Shown: positions 43,298-51,143 of the stretch, piece after piece
Numbering within the stretch: the first letter of the stretch is position 1
Layout of the letters: each line of letters starts with the position of its first letter
Virus record (IMG/VR): IMGVR_UViG_3300031834_000002
Span: 25,805-89,804 of that record
DNA from: a virus
Reading direction: 5' to 3' (one strand)
DNA: 64,000 nucleotides
Notes under the pieces: model-generated
What the model saw: only the letters and a program-made list of their open reading frames with translations
Told to the model about the DNA's origin: nothing
The model's database searches: none
Program-made: the position numbers and the translations under genes

Positions 43298-45735
43298 GCC
43301 CATGATTGTGTCACTCCATGAAGTTTAAGATTTTTTTCATTATATGTAATAGCTTTATATTTAATATTAGTTCCTGTTCTTGCAGAAACATCTACAATAC
43401 CAGAAAGAATTCGTTTTCCAGTATTCCAATCACCTTCATCTGATAAAGTTATTTGGTCATAATTCGAACCACCATCGATACTTGCATAAACTTTTAGGTC
43501 AGTATTTAAAGTAATTGCATCTACATCTTCTTCGAATAAAACTATACGAGTCTGAGAAGGTTCTGCTTCTGCAACAACTACGTCAGAAATTAATGTCATA
43601 TTTAACATTATAGATACAGATTTAAAGTCATCTATATAAAATGTATTCTCTGCATCTGAATTTAAAATTTTTATTATTATTTTGTCTATATCATTTTTAT
43701 TAGCATTGCTTATTCCAGAAATATCTAAGGTCTTTTGTTCCCAAGTATTTGCCGAATTTATTGTTATATTAAAAGTAGAAGTAGTGCCTCCTGAATCATG
43801 GAACTGTAATTGTAAATTTTCACCTGTTCTTGTTGCTCTTACATATACCACTAAATCTTCTATACCAGAAAGGTCTTTTTTACTTCCTCCTGTTAATGTT
43901 TTTGTTAAAGTTTTATTTAAAGAATCAGTAATATTAGCTATTCCTTTTAATGAGTATGAACCTTGTTGTTTTATTGTTCCTTCTGAATAAGATTGTAATG
44001 TTTCTGCTCCATATTCATTTGTAGGCGGTGTAAAATTAGAAGTCCATCGTGCTATACCTTTCGATACACGAATTTCATCTATATAGCCATTAAATCTTCT
44101 TGCAGGGTCATCGGCTTCTGCACCAATCACAAGTGGATAAGCGACATCATACCAAGTAATAAAATTATCTGTATTAGGACAAGCTATTCCATTTACATAA
44201 CAAGTAGTTACTCCACTTGCTCTTACAAATGCAAGATGAGCCCAAGTATTTAAAGAAAGTGCTGAGCCTCCGAAATTATGGTCATTTCCACCAAAATCTC
44301 CAGCAGTATAAAAATAAGGCACTCCATTATTAAGAGTAAAAAACCATTGAGCATTATTAGTCGGATTTCCTTGTCCAATCAAAGGAGCATAAGGAGCATT
44401 AGATATAGGATATATCCATCCATCAATTGTAAAGTCTCCTGCCCCAAAATTCCAATCTGCACTATCCGCTAAACTTAAACATTCTCCACTATTTCCCAAT
44501 CTTGCAGAACCAGTTCCAAATTTCTTAATAGAAGTATCTACATAAACTTGACCATAAGGAGAAGGAGGAACTGTAAAGTTAGAAGTCCATCGAGCAATTC
44601 CTTTTGATACACGAATTTCGTCCATAAATCCATCTACATAATACGATGCATCTAATCTTCCTATTTCTAATATTCTGCTACTATTATAAATAGTAACTCC
44701 AGTAACATCGCCAGTAGCTCCAGTTTGGATGCCATCTACATAGAACTTTAAATCATTTCCATATCTCACAAAAGCTAAATGATAATAAGTATCTATACTT
44801 GGAGACCAAGAAAAACTTTTATCTATCTGATTCGACCCATTAGTGCTATAAGAAAAATATACTGTTGTTCCTCCTGAAAATGCAGTAAAAAAAGCACAAT
44901 CGCTTCCACCAGATAACCATTGACTTATGAATCCTTTCCATCCTGAAATAACATCAAATCTAATCCAAAAATCAATAGTAAAATCTCCACTACCAAAATC
45001 CCAATCAGTAGATTCTGGAACTGTTAAATAGGAAGTGCTACCATTAAATATTCCTGAATATCCCCATTTATATTGTCCTGCTGTATTAGAAAAAGTTACA
45101 TTATTATTAGTTACTGTTTTACCTATTTTATCTGTAACATTATTATCTAAATGAAGCATTAATCTAGTATAAGAATCATAATTTTCAGTATTAGTAACTG
45201 ATTTTCCTATTTCATCTATAAAAGAAGTATCTCCTTGACTTCCATTTCCATGTAATAATAATTTAGCATAACTATCGACTCCTCCAGCATCATCTGTTAC
45301 ATAATTCGATTGTGCAGTTTCATCTGTTGCATATTCCATATAATCTATTTCTTTTAATGGTATATTTACAGGACTATAATAATCATCTGAAGAATTATAA
45401 AGTTGATTTATAGAGTTTACTGTGTCTATTCCAGATTCGTCTTCATATTCATCTATAAATCCATCTACAAGATTATAGATTATTTTACTTTGGTCTATTG
45501 CACGATAAAATGCAAGTAACATTATATTTTGTTCTATTCTATCTGCTATTTTTAAAGTTCCTGCATTATTTATAATAGTAAAATTATCTACTAAAATAAT
45601 AGGAGTAATCCAAGTAAATTGTCCATCTGCTCCTAAAGAAGGAACTTGACCTAAAGATGGAGAATTAGTTACGTCCAAATCATCAGAACGAATTGGAGCA
45701 AGTTGTCCTCTTGTTATATGAGTATTTCTATCCAT
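43294..45735 (-). CDS. virion fibre protein with two LamG domains
   Basis: 813 aa. An N-terminal anchor DRNTHITRGQLAPIRSDDLD resembles two neighbouring proteins. Two concanavalin A-like (LamG) domains follow: GSTSYLTVPESTDWDFGSGD through YVDGFMDEIRVSKGIARW, and LADSADWNFGAGDFTIDGW through NGYIDEIRVSKGIARW. They are clear duplicates, including WTSNFT ends. A C-terminal beta domain ends the protein. LamG domains bind sugars; the place among connector genes suggests a head- or neck-attached fibre. Confidence 0.75.
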   Translation of the reverse strand: MDRNTHITRGQLAPIRSDDLDVTNSPSLGQVPSLGADGQFTWITPIILVDNFTIINNAGTLKIADRIEQNIMLLAFYRAIDQSKIIYNLVDGFIDEYEDESGIDTVNSINQLYNSSDDYYSPVNIPLKEIDYMEYATDETAQSNYVTDDAGGVDSYAKLLLHGNGSQGDTSFIDEIGKSVTNTENYDSYTRLMLHLDNNVTDKIGKTVTNNNVTFSNTAGQYKWGYSGIFNGSTSYLTVPESTDWDFGSGDFTIDFWIRFDVISGWKGFISQWLSGGSDCAFFTAFSGGTTVYFSYSTNGSNQIDKSFSWSPSIDTYYHLAFVRYGNDLKFYVDGIQTGATGDVTGVTIYNSSRILEIGRLDASYYVDGFMDEIRVSKGIARWTSNFTVPPSPYGQVYVDTSIKKFGTGSARLGNSGECLSLADSADWNFGAGDFTIDGWIYPISNAPYAPLIGQGNPTNNAQWFFTLNNGVPYFYTAGDFGGNDHNFGGSALSLNTWAHLAFVRASGVTTCYVNGIACPNTDNFITWYDVAYPLVIGAEADDPARRFNGYIDEIRVSKGIARWTSNFTPPTNEYGAETLQSYSEGTIKQQGSYSLKGIANITDSLNKTLTKTLTGGSKKDLSGIEDLVVYVRATRTGENLQLQFHDSGGTTSTFNITINSANTWEQKTLDISGISNANKNDIDKIIIKILNSDAENTFYIDDFKSVSIMLNMTLISDVVVAEAEPSQTRIVLFEEDVDAITLNTDLKVYASIDGGSNYDQITLSDEGDWNTGKRILSGIVDVSARTGTNIKYKAITYNEKNLKLHGVTQSWA

Positions 45736-45751
45736 AAATTATTCTGCTTTC

Positions 45752-46222
45752 TTAGACTCTTGTTATATAATGTATAATTACTATATCATCAATTTCAGTT
45801 GCTTCGGTAAAAGTAATAACTGAATTAGCAGTAAGTTCAGAATATATATAATCTTTACCAGAACCTTCTTCTTGTAAAAGACCATTAAGAAAAACCTGAA
45901 TAGAACTTACAATAGCTAAAGTTCCCATAATATATTCTGTTTTTTCAGAAACGATAGGATATTCAACTACAAAAGCACCTTCAAAATCAATAATTTTATC
46001 TCTTGTAATATTATTTACTTTAAGAGTTCTATCTATAATTAAAGTATCATTATCAACATTAACTATAATTTTACCTTCTTCATCTGTAGATAAACCATCT
46101 GCTATAATACTTAATACGTCGACTTGAGCAACATCAGGATTACCTTGTTTTCTTCTTAAACCAAATCCAAAAAATGAATCTTGAATTTGTAATCCTCTTA
46201 TAGAAGTATTTCTATTATCCAT
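45752..46222 (-). CDS. small fibre-type virion protein, 156 aa
   Basis: N-terminal anchor NTSIRGLQIQD and C-terminal beta module VFLNGLLQEEGSGKDYIYS ... DIVIIHYI are both shared with the 153-aa protein at 46574. Likely paralogous decoration or fibre subunits. The N-terminal anchor also resembles that of the LamG protein upstream in sequence. Confidence 0.6.
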   Translation of the reverse strand: MDNRNTSIRGLQIQDSFFGFGLRRKQGNPDVAQVDVLSIIADGLSTDEEGKIIVNVDNDTLIIDRTLKVNNITRDKIIDFEGAFVVEYPIVSEKTEYIMGTLAIVSSIQVFLNGLLQEEGSGKDYIYSELTANSVITFTEATEIDDIVIIHYITRV

Positions 46223-46239
46223 ATAATTTTCCTTTGCAC

Positions 46240-46500
46240 TTATTCTTTTTTAATTTCGTCTTTTGGTTCAAGCAATTCTGTTAAAACTAAAATTATACCA
46301 TCAAGTTTTAGAATAGTATCTTTATTTTCTTTTATTTGAGCAAGTTGCTTTTCAATTACTTCTAAACCTTTTTTCTTTTCCTCTATTGACCATTTTAATT
46401 TTTGTTCGATTGTTTTTCTTAATGAAATAGAATCTTCTGCCCTACGTTGTTTCATTGCTTCGAGAGTTTTTTTTCCTTTTTCACTTGTAGGTTTTCTCAT
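46240..46500 (-). CDS. coiled-coil protein, 86 aa
   Basis: Highly charged helix (IEQKLKWSIEEKKKGLEVIE, KQLAQIKENKDTILK) with a leucine-rich end, predicted coiled coil. A TAAGGAGA site precedes the ATG. It lies between two paralogous fibre genes; possibly an assembly factor. Not recognised. Confidence 0.55.
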   Translation of the reverse strand: MRKPTSEKGKKTLEAMKQRRAEDSISLRKTIEQKLKWSIEEKKKGLEVIEKQLAQIKENKDTILKLDGIILVLTELLEPKDEIKKE

Positions 46501-46573
46501 TTATTATTTCTCCTTACATTTATAAAAATGACTTAACGTATTTTTGGGGTTTACTACAATTTAACTAATTACT

Positions 46574-47035
46574 TTAAGCCTTTATATAATGAACTATAAT
46601 TATATCAGTAACTTCAGTTGCAACAGCAAAAGTAATTTGTTTAGCAGAAATTGTATAATCTTTACCAGAACCCTCTTCTTGTAAAAGACCGTTCAAATAT
46701 ACTTGAACAGAACTTGCAACAGGAGTCTCTGTAAGAGGAGCAGGGGTTGTATCCGCACTACCTGTTAAATCATCAACATAAATATCACCAGCTACTATAC
46801 CAACGTTATCGGTAATAGTATAAAATTCCAGAGCATTTGCTCCAGCATTAACTCTTACACCTTTAAGAGCAGAATCAGTATAATTAGCAGGAACATCTGT
46901 TAAAGATGTAAATGCACCCATCGCTTGTAAAGCAGTATCAGCTAAATCTAATGACGCATTTACGGAAACGTTTAACTGCGTTTCAGTAACTTCTCCATCT
47001 TTTATTTGAATACCACGAATTGCTGTATTTCTCAT
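46574..47035 (-). CDS. small fibre-type virion protein, 153 aa (paralogue)
   Basis: Started at ATG 47035 because AAGGAGGACTAA lies just upstream; the longer frame to 47077 has no such site. NTAIRGIQIKD and VYLNGLLQEEGSGKDYTI ... DIIIVHYI match the 156-aa protein. The middle (FTSLTDVPANYTDS) is a typical fibre linker. GC-richer codons suggest good expression. Confidence 0.65.
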   Translation of the reverse strand: MRNTAIRGIQIKDGEVTETQLNVSVNASLDLADTALQAMGAFTSLTDVPANYTDSALKGVRVNAGANALEFYTITDNVGIVAGDIYVDDLTGSADTTPAPLTETPVASSVQVYLNGLLQEEGSGKDYTISAKQITFAVATEVTDIIIVHYIKA

Positions 47036-47162
47036 TTTTTTAGTCCTCCTTGACTTTTTATTATTTCTATCTATCAAGGTTAATATTTAATTTTTCAAAG
47101 ATTTGAAAGCATTTACCCATGCCTTCTACGTTAAGTCTTACAAAATTCAATTCAGTAAAATT

Positions 47163-47435
47163 TTATATATTTGTGTATCCACTGCCATTGCAATGTTCGC
47201 ACAAAGTATAGCCTTGTCTAATACTACATCCTTTTGGACATCTTTTAATCAATTTTTCAGATTCTAATTGTTTAAATAATTTTGACATATCTATATAAAA
47301 AAAATCAAATATTTGTTTCTTTAAATATTTAAAATTTGGCGATTCTTTACCTTCTTTATATTCTATGAGAGAAAGTATTTTTTTTAAAATATTTAGTTGT
47401 GTTAAATATATTGAACGAGCAATTTGATAAGACAT
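47163..47435 (-). CDS. phage protein with C-terminal zinc knuckle, 90 aa
   Basis: Helical first two thirds (ILKKILSLIEYKEGKESPN) followed by CPKGCSIRQGYTLCEHCNGSGY, a DnaJ-like CxxxC...CxxC-GSG ribbon. From memory such proteins recur in phages. Function unknown. The 86-base gap between this gene and the fibre gene holds nothing recognisable. Confidence 0.6.
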   Translation of the reverse strand: MSYQIARSIYLTQLNILKKILSLIEYKEGKESPNFKYLKKQIFDFFYIDMSKLFKQLESEKLIKRCPKGCSIRQGYTLCEHCNGSGYTNI

Positions 47436-47457
47436 TTTTTATATTTCCTTACATTAT

Positions 47458-47805
47458 TTAAGTTAATTCTAAATATTCAACTTCTATATAATCATCTATC
47501 ATCACTGCTTCTGTAATTTCAAAAATTGTAGAACTAATCTCTATTAAGTCTGATTGTTTTTCTTTAAGTCCATTAAGATAAAATTTTAAACTACCGATTA
47601 CATAAGATTTAGAAGTTTGAAAGCGAATTGTTGATAATCGATAAGGAACTTCTTGAATAAGTTTACTTACTGTTACTTTTTCTAAATAATTTAATACATC
47701 TATAGTTGTAAATCTTGCAGAGATTATTTCTTTCTCTACAAAGTCTACTCTGATTAGGTCTTTTTCTATAAACTGTGCAGATATAACGTCTGTTTGTGAA
47801 TACAT
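47458..47805 (-). CDS. beta-rich virion protein with LNG-type C-terminal module, 115 aa
   Basis: A repetitive N-terminal half (VISAQFIEKDLIRVDFVEKE) and a C-terminal module LKFYLNGLKEKQSDLIEISS ... DDYIEVEYLEL of the same kind as in the fibre paralogues (LNG...I.F..A...D.I.V.Y). Probably a small decoration or connector-associated protein. Confidence 0.55.
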   Translation of the reverse strand: MYSQTDVISAQFIEKDLIRVDFVEKEIISARFTTIDVLNYLEKVTVSKLIQEVPYRLSTIRFQTSKSYVIGSLKFYLNGLKEKQSDLIEISSTIFEITEAVMIDDYIEVEYLELT

Positions 47806-47817
47806 TAGTTATTCCTT

Positions 47818-48174
47818 TTAAGCGACCTTTTCTATAGTGATACGTCCTCTGACAATAACACCTTTATTAGCAGGGTTTTCGACATCTATAAATTTCACTG
47901 AGTAATAATACGACTTTGGTGTAATATTAGTATCGGTAGATTCTAAACGAATTAAAGATTTACCATTAATTGCATCGGAATGAGTTGTTATTTCTTTATT
48001 AATTATAGCTTCTCCATCATCATCACCAAGTTTTTCTTTAACAATAAAAATAATAGTCCATCCTGTAATATTTTCAACTGCATTATTCTTAGTTATTTGA
48101 ACTTCATAGGCTTTAGTCATTCCTTTTGGAATAATTAAATCCTTATCGATAGGAGCAATATTTGGTGTTAGCAT
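47818..48174 (-). CDS. conserved phage protein, 118 aa (BppU-like fold)
   Basis: IPKGMTKAYEVQITKNNAVE, then NITGWTIIFIVKEKLGDDDG and KSLIRLESTDTNI form a pattern common to phage small structural proteins (D.T.PkG.t......DiTG.ti.f.vk). The fold resembles the N-terminal domain of BppU-like baseplate proteins, though the position here is next to connectors. Confidence 0.6.
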   Translation of the reverse strand: MLTPNIAPIDKDLIIPKGMTKAYEVQITKNNAVENITGWTIIFIVKEKLGDDDGEAIINKEITTHSDAINGKSLIRLESTDTNITPKSYYYSVKFIDVENPANKGVIVRGRITIEKVA

Positions 48175-48188
48175 TTCTTTTCTCCTTA

Positions 48189-48773
48189 TTATATATTAGG
48201 GAATATATCAAAATTTAAAATATAATTAGCTCCAAGACCTATTTGAAATTTACTTATTAGTTTTTCTATTCTTTCTTCTTTAGTCATTTTTTCTGGATAA
48301 ACTACAGAAACATTTGGCAATTTATAAGAAATCCAATTTGGTTTTATTAAAATAGATGCTATTAATGCCACTAAATCAGTTGTTCTATTATCAGGAGTAG
48401 GAACAATATTACCTACATTGCCTGATTCATATTCTAATTCATAGTCTTTATCATCGTAACAATGAACAGAAATAAATACTAATGCAGAGCGAATATAACC
48501 ATCTATTTCTGTATCAGAATATTTATAATAAGTATAATCTACTTCTATAATATCACTTGTAGTTAAACCAGATGATTCTATGGTTATTTTATTAGTTATA
48601 GCATCAAATGTATAATCTTCTATTTCTTCTCCATTAAGTAATACTTTTGCAATCGTAATATTATTCTGTGTTATTGTAAAAATATTAGAAGTAGTATATG
48701 AAAATATTTCTATATCTGATTTTCCATTATCAACTATAAGTGCACGAATTTTTATTCTTATAGATTCTAACAT
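48189..48773 (-). CDS. head-tail adaptor protein with LNG module, 194 aa
   Basis: Residues about 40-80 contain KVLLNGEEIEDYTFD and DIIEVDYTYYKYSDTEID, the same kind of module as in the fibre proteins. The rest, with IASILIKPNWISYKLPNV and TKEERIEKLISKFQ, fits a helical adaptor (gp6-like) that joins portal to tail. Function assigned by order and helical content. Confidence 0.6.
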   Translation of the reverse strand: MLESIRIKIRALIVDNGKSDIEIFSYTTSNIFTITQNNITIAKVLLNGEEIEDYTFDAITNKITIESSGLTTSDIIEVDYTYYKYSDTEIDGYIRSALVFISVHCYDDKDYELEYESGNVGNIVPTPDNRTTDLVALIASILIKPNWISYKLPNVSVVYPEKMTKEERIEKLISKFQIGLGANYILNFDIFPNI

Positions 48774-48785
48774 TCTAAGTCTCCT

Positions 48786-49277
48786 TTAATTCTTTTTATA
48801 ATTAATAGTTTCATAATCGTCGTCTTTAGTATTTCTTACTTCAGGACGAAATATATATTTTCTCATTAGAAGCACTTCAGACCCTCTATTACCTTGAAAA
48901 ACATATTGATTTTTTTGAAATACTTTTAATAATGGATTATTTTTATGTAACTTTACAAATACATCTTCTTTTATATTCCAGTTTACTATTTTAAGAAAAT
49001 TACTTGCAAGTTTTTCATCTTTTGTTAATATTTTGAGATAAGTTCTAAATCCTTTTTCTTTTAAAATTAAAGCAATTCCATTTTCTTTATCAATTTCATA
49101 TACTATTTGACTTCCTTTTTTAAGATAATTAAATAATACATCAGGATTATCTCTTAAAGAAATTCTTATATTTTGTTGGGTAGAATAAAAATCTCCATAT
49201 AAATCTACTGTATCACAAAGAACAGTTTCTATAAGTCTTTTTTCTTTTTTATTGTATCCTTGTTTTATTTTTATCAC
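48786..49277 (-). CDS. conserved virion-associated protein, 163 aa
   Basis: Contains a beta barrel-like start (ETVLCDTVDLYGDFYSTQQN, IRISLRDN) and a C-terminal GSEVLLMRKYIFRPEV. Located between the HNH gene after the capsid and the adaptor. Not recognised by a named family; a connector or capsid-associated role is inferred. Confidence 0.5.
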   Translation of the reverse strand: MIKIKQGYNKKEKRLIETVLCDTVDLYGDFYSTQQNIRISLRDNPDVLFNYLKKGSQIVYEIDKENGIALILKEKGFRTYLKILTKDEKLASNFLKIVNWNIKEDVFVKLHKNNPLLKVFQKNQYVFQGNRGSEVLLMRKYIFRPEVRNTKDDDYETINYKKN

Positions 49278-49293
49278 GATAAAACTCCTATGG

Positions 49294-49983
49294 TTATGAA
49301 ACTAAAATAGTAGAAATAAGTTCTGTGAAATATGAGAACCAATAATCACGATTTTTATTTACTTTAGTATTACAAGAACTGCAAAGACTTATTAAATTAA
49401 TATCTGAACAATTTTCTTTATTATAATCGATGTGATGAATTGATAAAACTTTATTTAATTCTTTAAGTTCTTGTTCTTCATTTTTATAGCAACATTGGCA
49501 TTTATAATCGTCTCTTATACGAATCGATTCTTTTAAAGATGCGTTAAATTCAATAGTATAAGGAAATCGAGAAAGACCACCTAACCACATTGGATGATTT
49601 TCAGGGTTCTTATATTGTGAGATTCTGGCACAATGTTTGCAACGTTTATCATTATCGTAACAAGCTGTATGATTTAATTCTTTATTACAATCTTTACAAT
49701 ATCTTTTACGAGATTCTATACCACCTTTGAAAGTAGGATGTTTATTTCCATATTTACCAAAACAAGGATTTGTTTCTGGATATAAACGATATTGTTCTTT
49801 ACGAGCACATGAACGACATCTTTTATCACCACGATAACAAGCAAGTTTATGTAATTCTTTCTCACAATCGCAACAATTAATAGTTTCATGTTTAGATTTA
49901 GCGAGAAAACATTTTCTACAAATCTTCACATGTTTTGCACTTACTTTTTTACCACATTTCTTACAATTTGAAGTTTTTCTCAT
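49294..49983 (-). CDS. HNH homing-type endonuclease with zinc-ribbon modules (copy H)
   Basis: Three ribbons (CKKCGKK...CRKC, CCDCEKE...CRSCAR, CKDCNKE...CKHCAR) with GNKHPTFKGG and NHPMWLGG linkers, then an HNH end CQCC, SIHHIDYNKENC, CSSCN and NKNRDYWFSYF. It lies just behind the major capsid gene and has its own promoter (50002-50030), with AGGGAAAG right before the ATG. Its C-terminal half is close to that of copy B. Confidence 0.87.
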   Translation of the reverse strand: MRKTSNCKKCGKKVSAKHVKICRKCFLAKSKHETINCCDCEKELHKLACYRGDKRCRSCARKEQYRLYPETNPCFGKYGNKHPTFKGGIESRKRYCKDCNKELNHTACYDNDKRCKHCARISQYKNPENHPMWLGGLSRFPYTIEFNASLKESIRIRDDYKCQCCYKNEEQELKELNKVLSIHHIDYNKENCSDINLISLCSSCNTKVNKNRDYWFSYFTELISTILVS

Positions 49984-50001
49984 ATCTTTCCCTATACTAC
50001 A

Positions 50002-50030
50002 AGTATATCATAAAATTCAATAAATTACAA
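50002..50030 (-). promoter_or_regulatory. leftward sigma70-type promoter before the HNH gene
   Basis: Reading leftward: TTGTAA (50030-50025), 17-base spacer, TATACT (50007-50002), then TTGTAGTATAGG. Transcription would start just before the HNH gene and continue into the connector and tail genes. The -10 and initial region match the promoters at 61684 and 62035. Confidence 0.75.
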
Positions 50031-50046
50031 GTATTTCTTATTTTGG

Positions 50047-50099
50047 GAATTCGGAGGAGAAAGTCATCCACTCAGTGAACACCTTCTCCTGCCGAATTC
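50047..50099 (-). terminator. strong hairpin after the major capsid gene
   Basis: GAATTCGGAGGAGAA (50047-50061) pairs with TTCTCCT-G-CCGAATTC (50084-50099), 15 pairs with one bulge. It begins 7 bases after the capsid stop and has no U-tract leftward. Likely separates the abundant capsid message from downstream genes, which restart from the promoter at 50002. Confidence 0.7.
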
Positions 50100-50105
50100 T
50101 ATATT

Positions 50106-51050
50106 CTATATATTAGCTACAACAATGGCTTTAGGATTAGTTATACAAAAGATAACCGACTCATATCCATAGACCCCATACGCCAAAGTATTTACGCCAG
50201 CTAAATTAACAGGAGTAGGATTTACGATAAGTGCTCTCTGAGCCTTATCAACTGTCGCACCCATCAACTTTGCTATTTCTGGACTAATTAAACGTCTTAC
50301 AAACTTAATCGGTTTGCCTTCTGATATTCTTGAATTCTTAGCTATAAGAATCATTTTACCAGCTGGCATAATCGCTACTTCAGCTTCATTAGAAGCCTGT
50401 GAAACTTTACCAAATATCTTCACAACCTCTATACCGAGTTCTTTCAGTTTTGCAGGTAGTGAAACTCCACCAACGTTAGTTGCGTTGATGCTCTTATCAT
50501 AATTATCAATAGCTTCTTTTACGTCTGAAGCACAAAGTAGAACATAGCCATCGCCATAATCTTCAACTTTATGTTTCATCGCTACGATTAAATCATATAT
50601 ATCCGAGCCACTTCCTAAATCTTCAGGATTGACAGCAGGAAAATATATATTATCGCCTGACGCATCGCCAGCTATAATCGCATCTAAAATATTCTTTATT
50701 TCTTTTTTATCCATAGCTCTGGTAATCGACTCTTTTCGACGAGAGAGCAAATCTGTATCTGGAGAAGCGAGAACCGCATCAACAAGAACATACTCTAATT
50801 TAGAGTTTAGACCTTTGAAGGTCATTTCCGCATCGCCAACGCCATCTCTCTTAACAGTAACGATTGCTCCAGTGCTAACATCTAAAACTACATCCGCTGT
50901 AGTTTCGAGAGCATTATATCTCCAAACTTTTTCGCCAGCCTGTGCAGTAAACACATCGGCAATAGCTGTCAATTCCACTGGAACTGGCAACTGTGTATTA
51001 ATAGGTTGTCCTATTAACTGTGCAATTTCTAACACAAAATTTTTATCCAT
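50106..51050 (-). CDS. major capsid protein
   Basis: 314 aa, HK97-fold candidate. The order (protease/scaffold directly before it, strong hairpin after it) and the visibly GC-richer, more balanced codons fit the most abundant virion protein. Segments such as TAQAGEKVWRYNAL, LVDAVLASPDTDLLSRRKES, GYVLLCASDVKEAIDN and PAGKMILIAKNSRISEG resemble E-loop and P-domain layout of phage capsid proteins. GAGGAG site before the ATG. Accessory decoration proteins may be the small fibre-like ones nearby. Confidence 0.85.
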   Translation of the reverse strand: MDKNFVLEIAQLIGQPINTQLPVPVELTAIADVFTAQAGEKVWRYNALETTADVVLDVSTGAIVTVKRDGVGDAEMTFKGLNSKLEYVLVDAVLASPDTDLLSRRKESITRAMDKKEIKNILDAIIAGDASGDNIYFPAVNPEDLGSGSDIYDLIVAMKHKVEDYGDGYVLLCASDVKEAIDNYDKSINATNVGGVSLPAKLKELGIEVVKIFGKVSQASNEAEVAIMPAGKMILIAKNSRISEGKPIKFVRRLISPEIAKLMGATVDKAQRALIVNPTPVNLAGVNTLAYGVYGYESVIFCITNPKAIVVANI

Positions 51051-51081
51051 TTTAATATCTCCTCTTTACTACTTTACTCTA

Positions 51082-51112
51082 TAAACGAATATTATCTTTA
51101 ATAATCCGTTTA
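51082..51112. other. inverted repeat in the capsid gene leader
   Basis: TAAACGAAT (51082-51090) and ATCCGTTTA (51104-51112) form a 9-pair stem with one G-U pair in the leftward transcript, 31 bases before the capsid ATG. It could stabilise or regulate the capsid message. Moderate support only. Confidence 0.35.
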
Positions 51113-51143
51113 TTTTTTACTATATATTTTAATACCTTATCTT

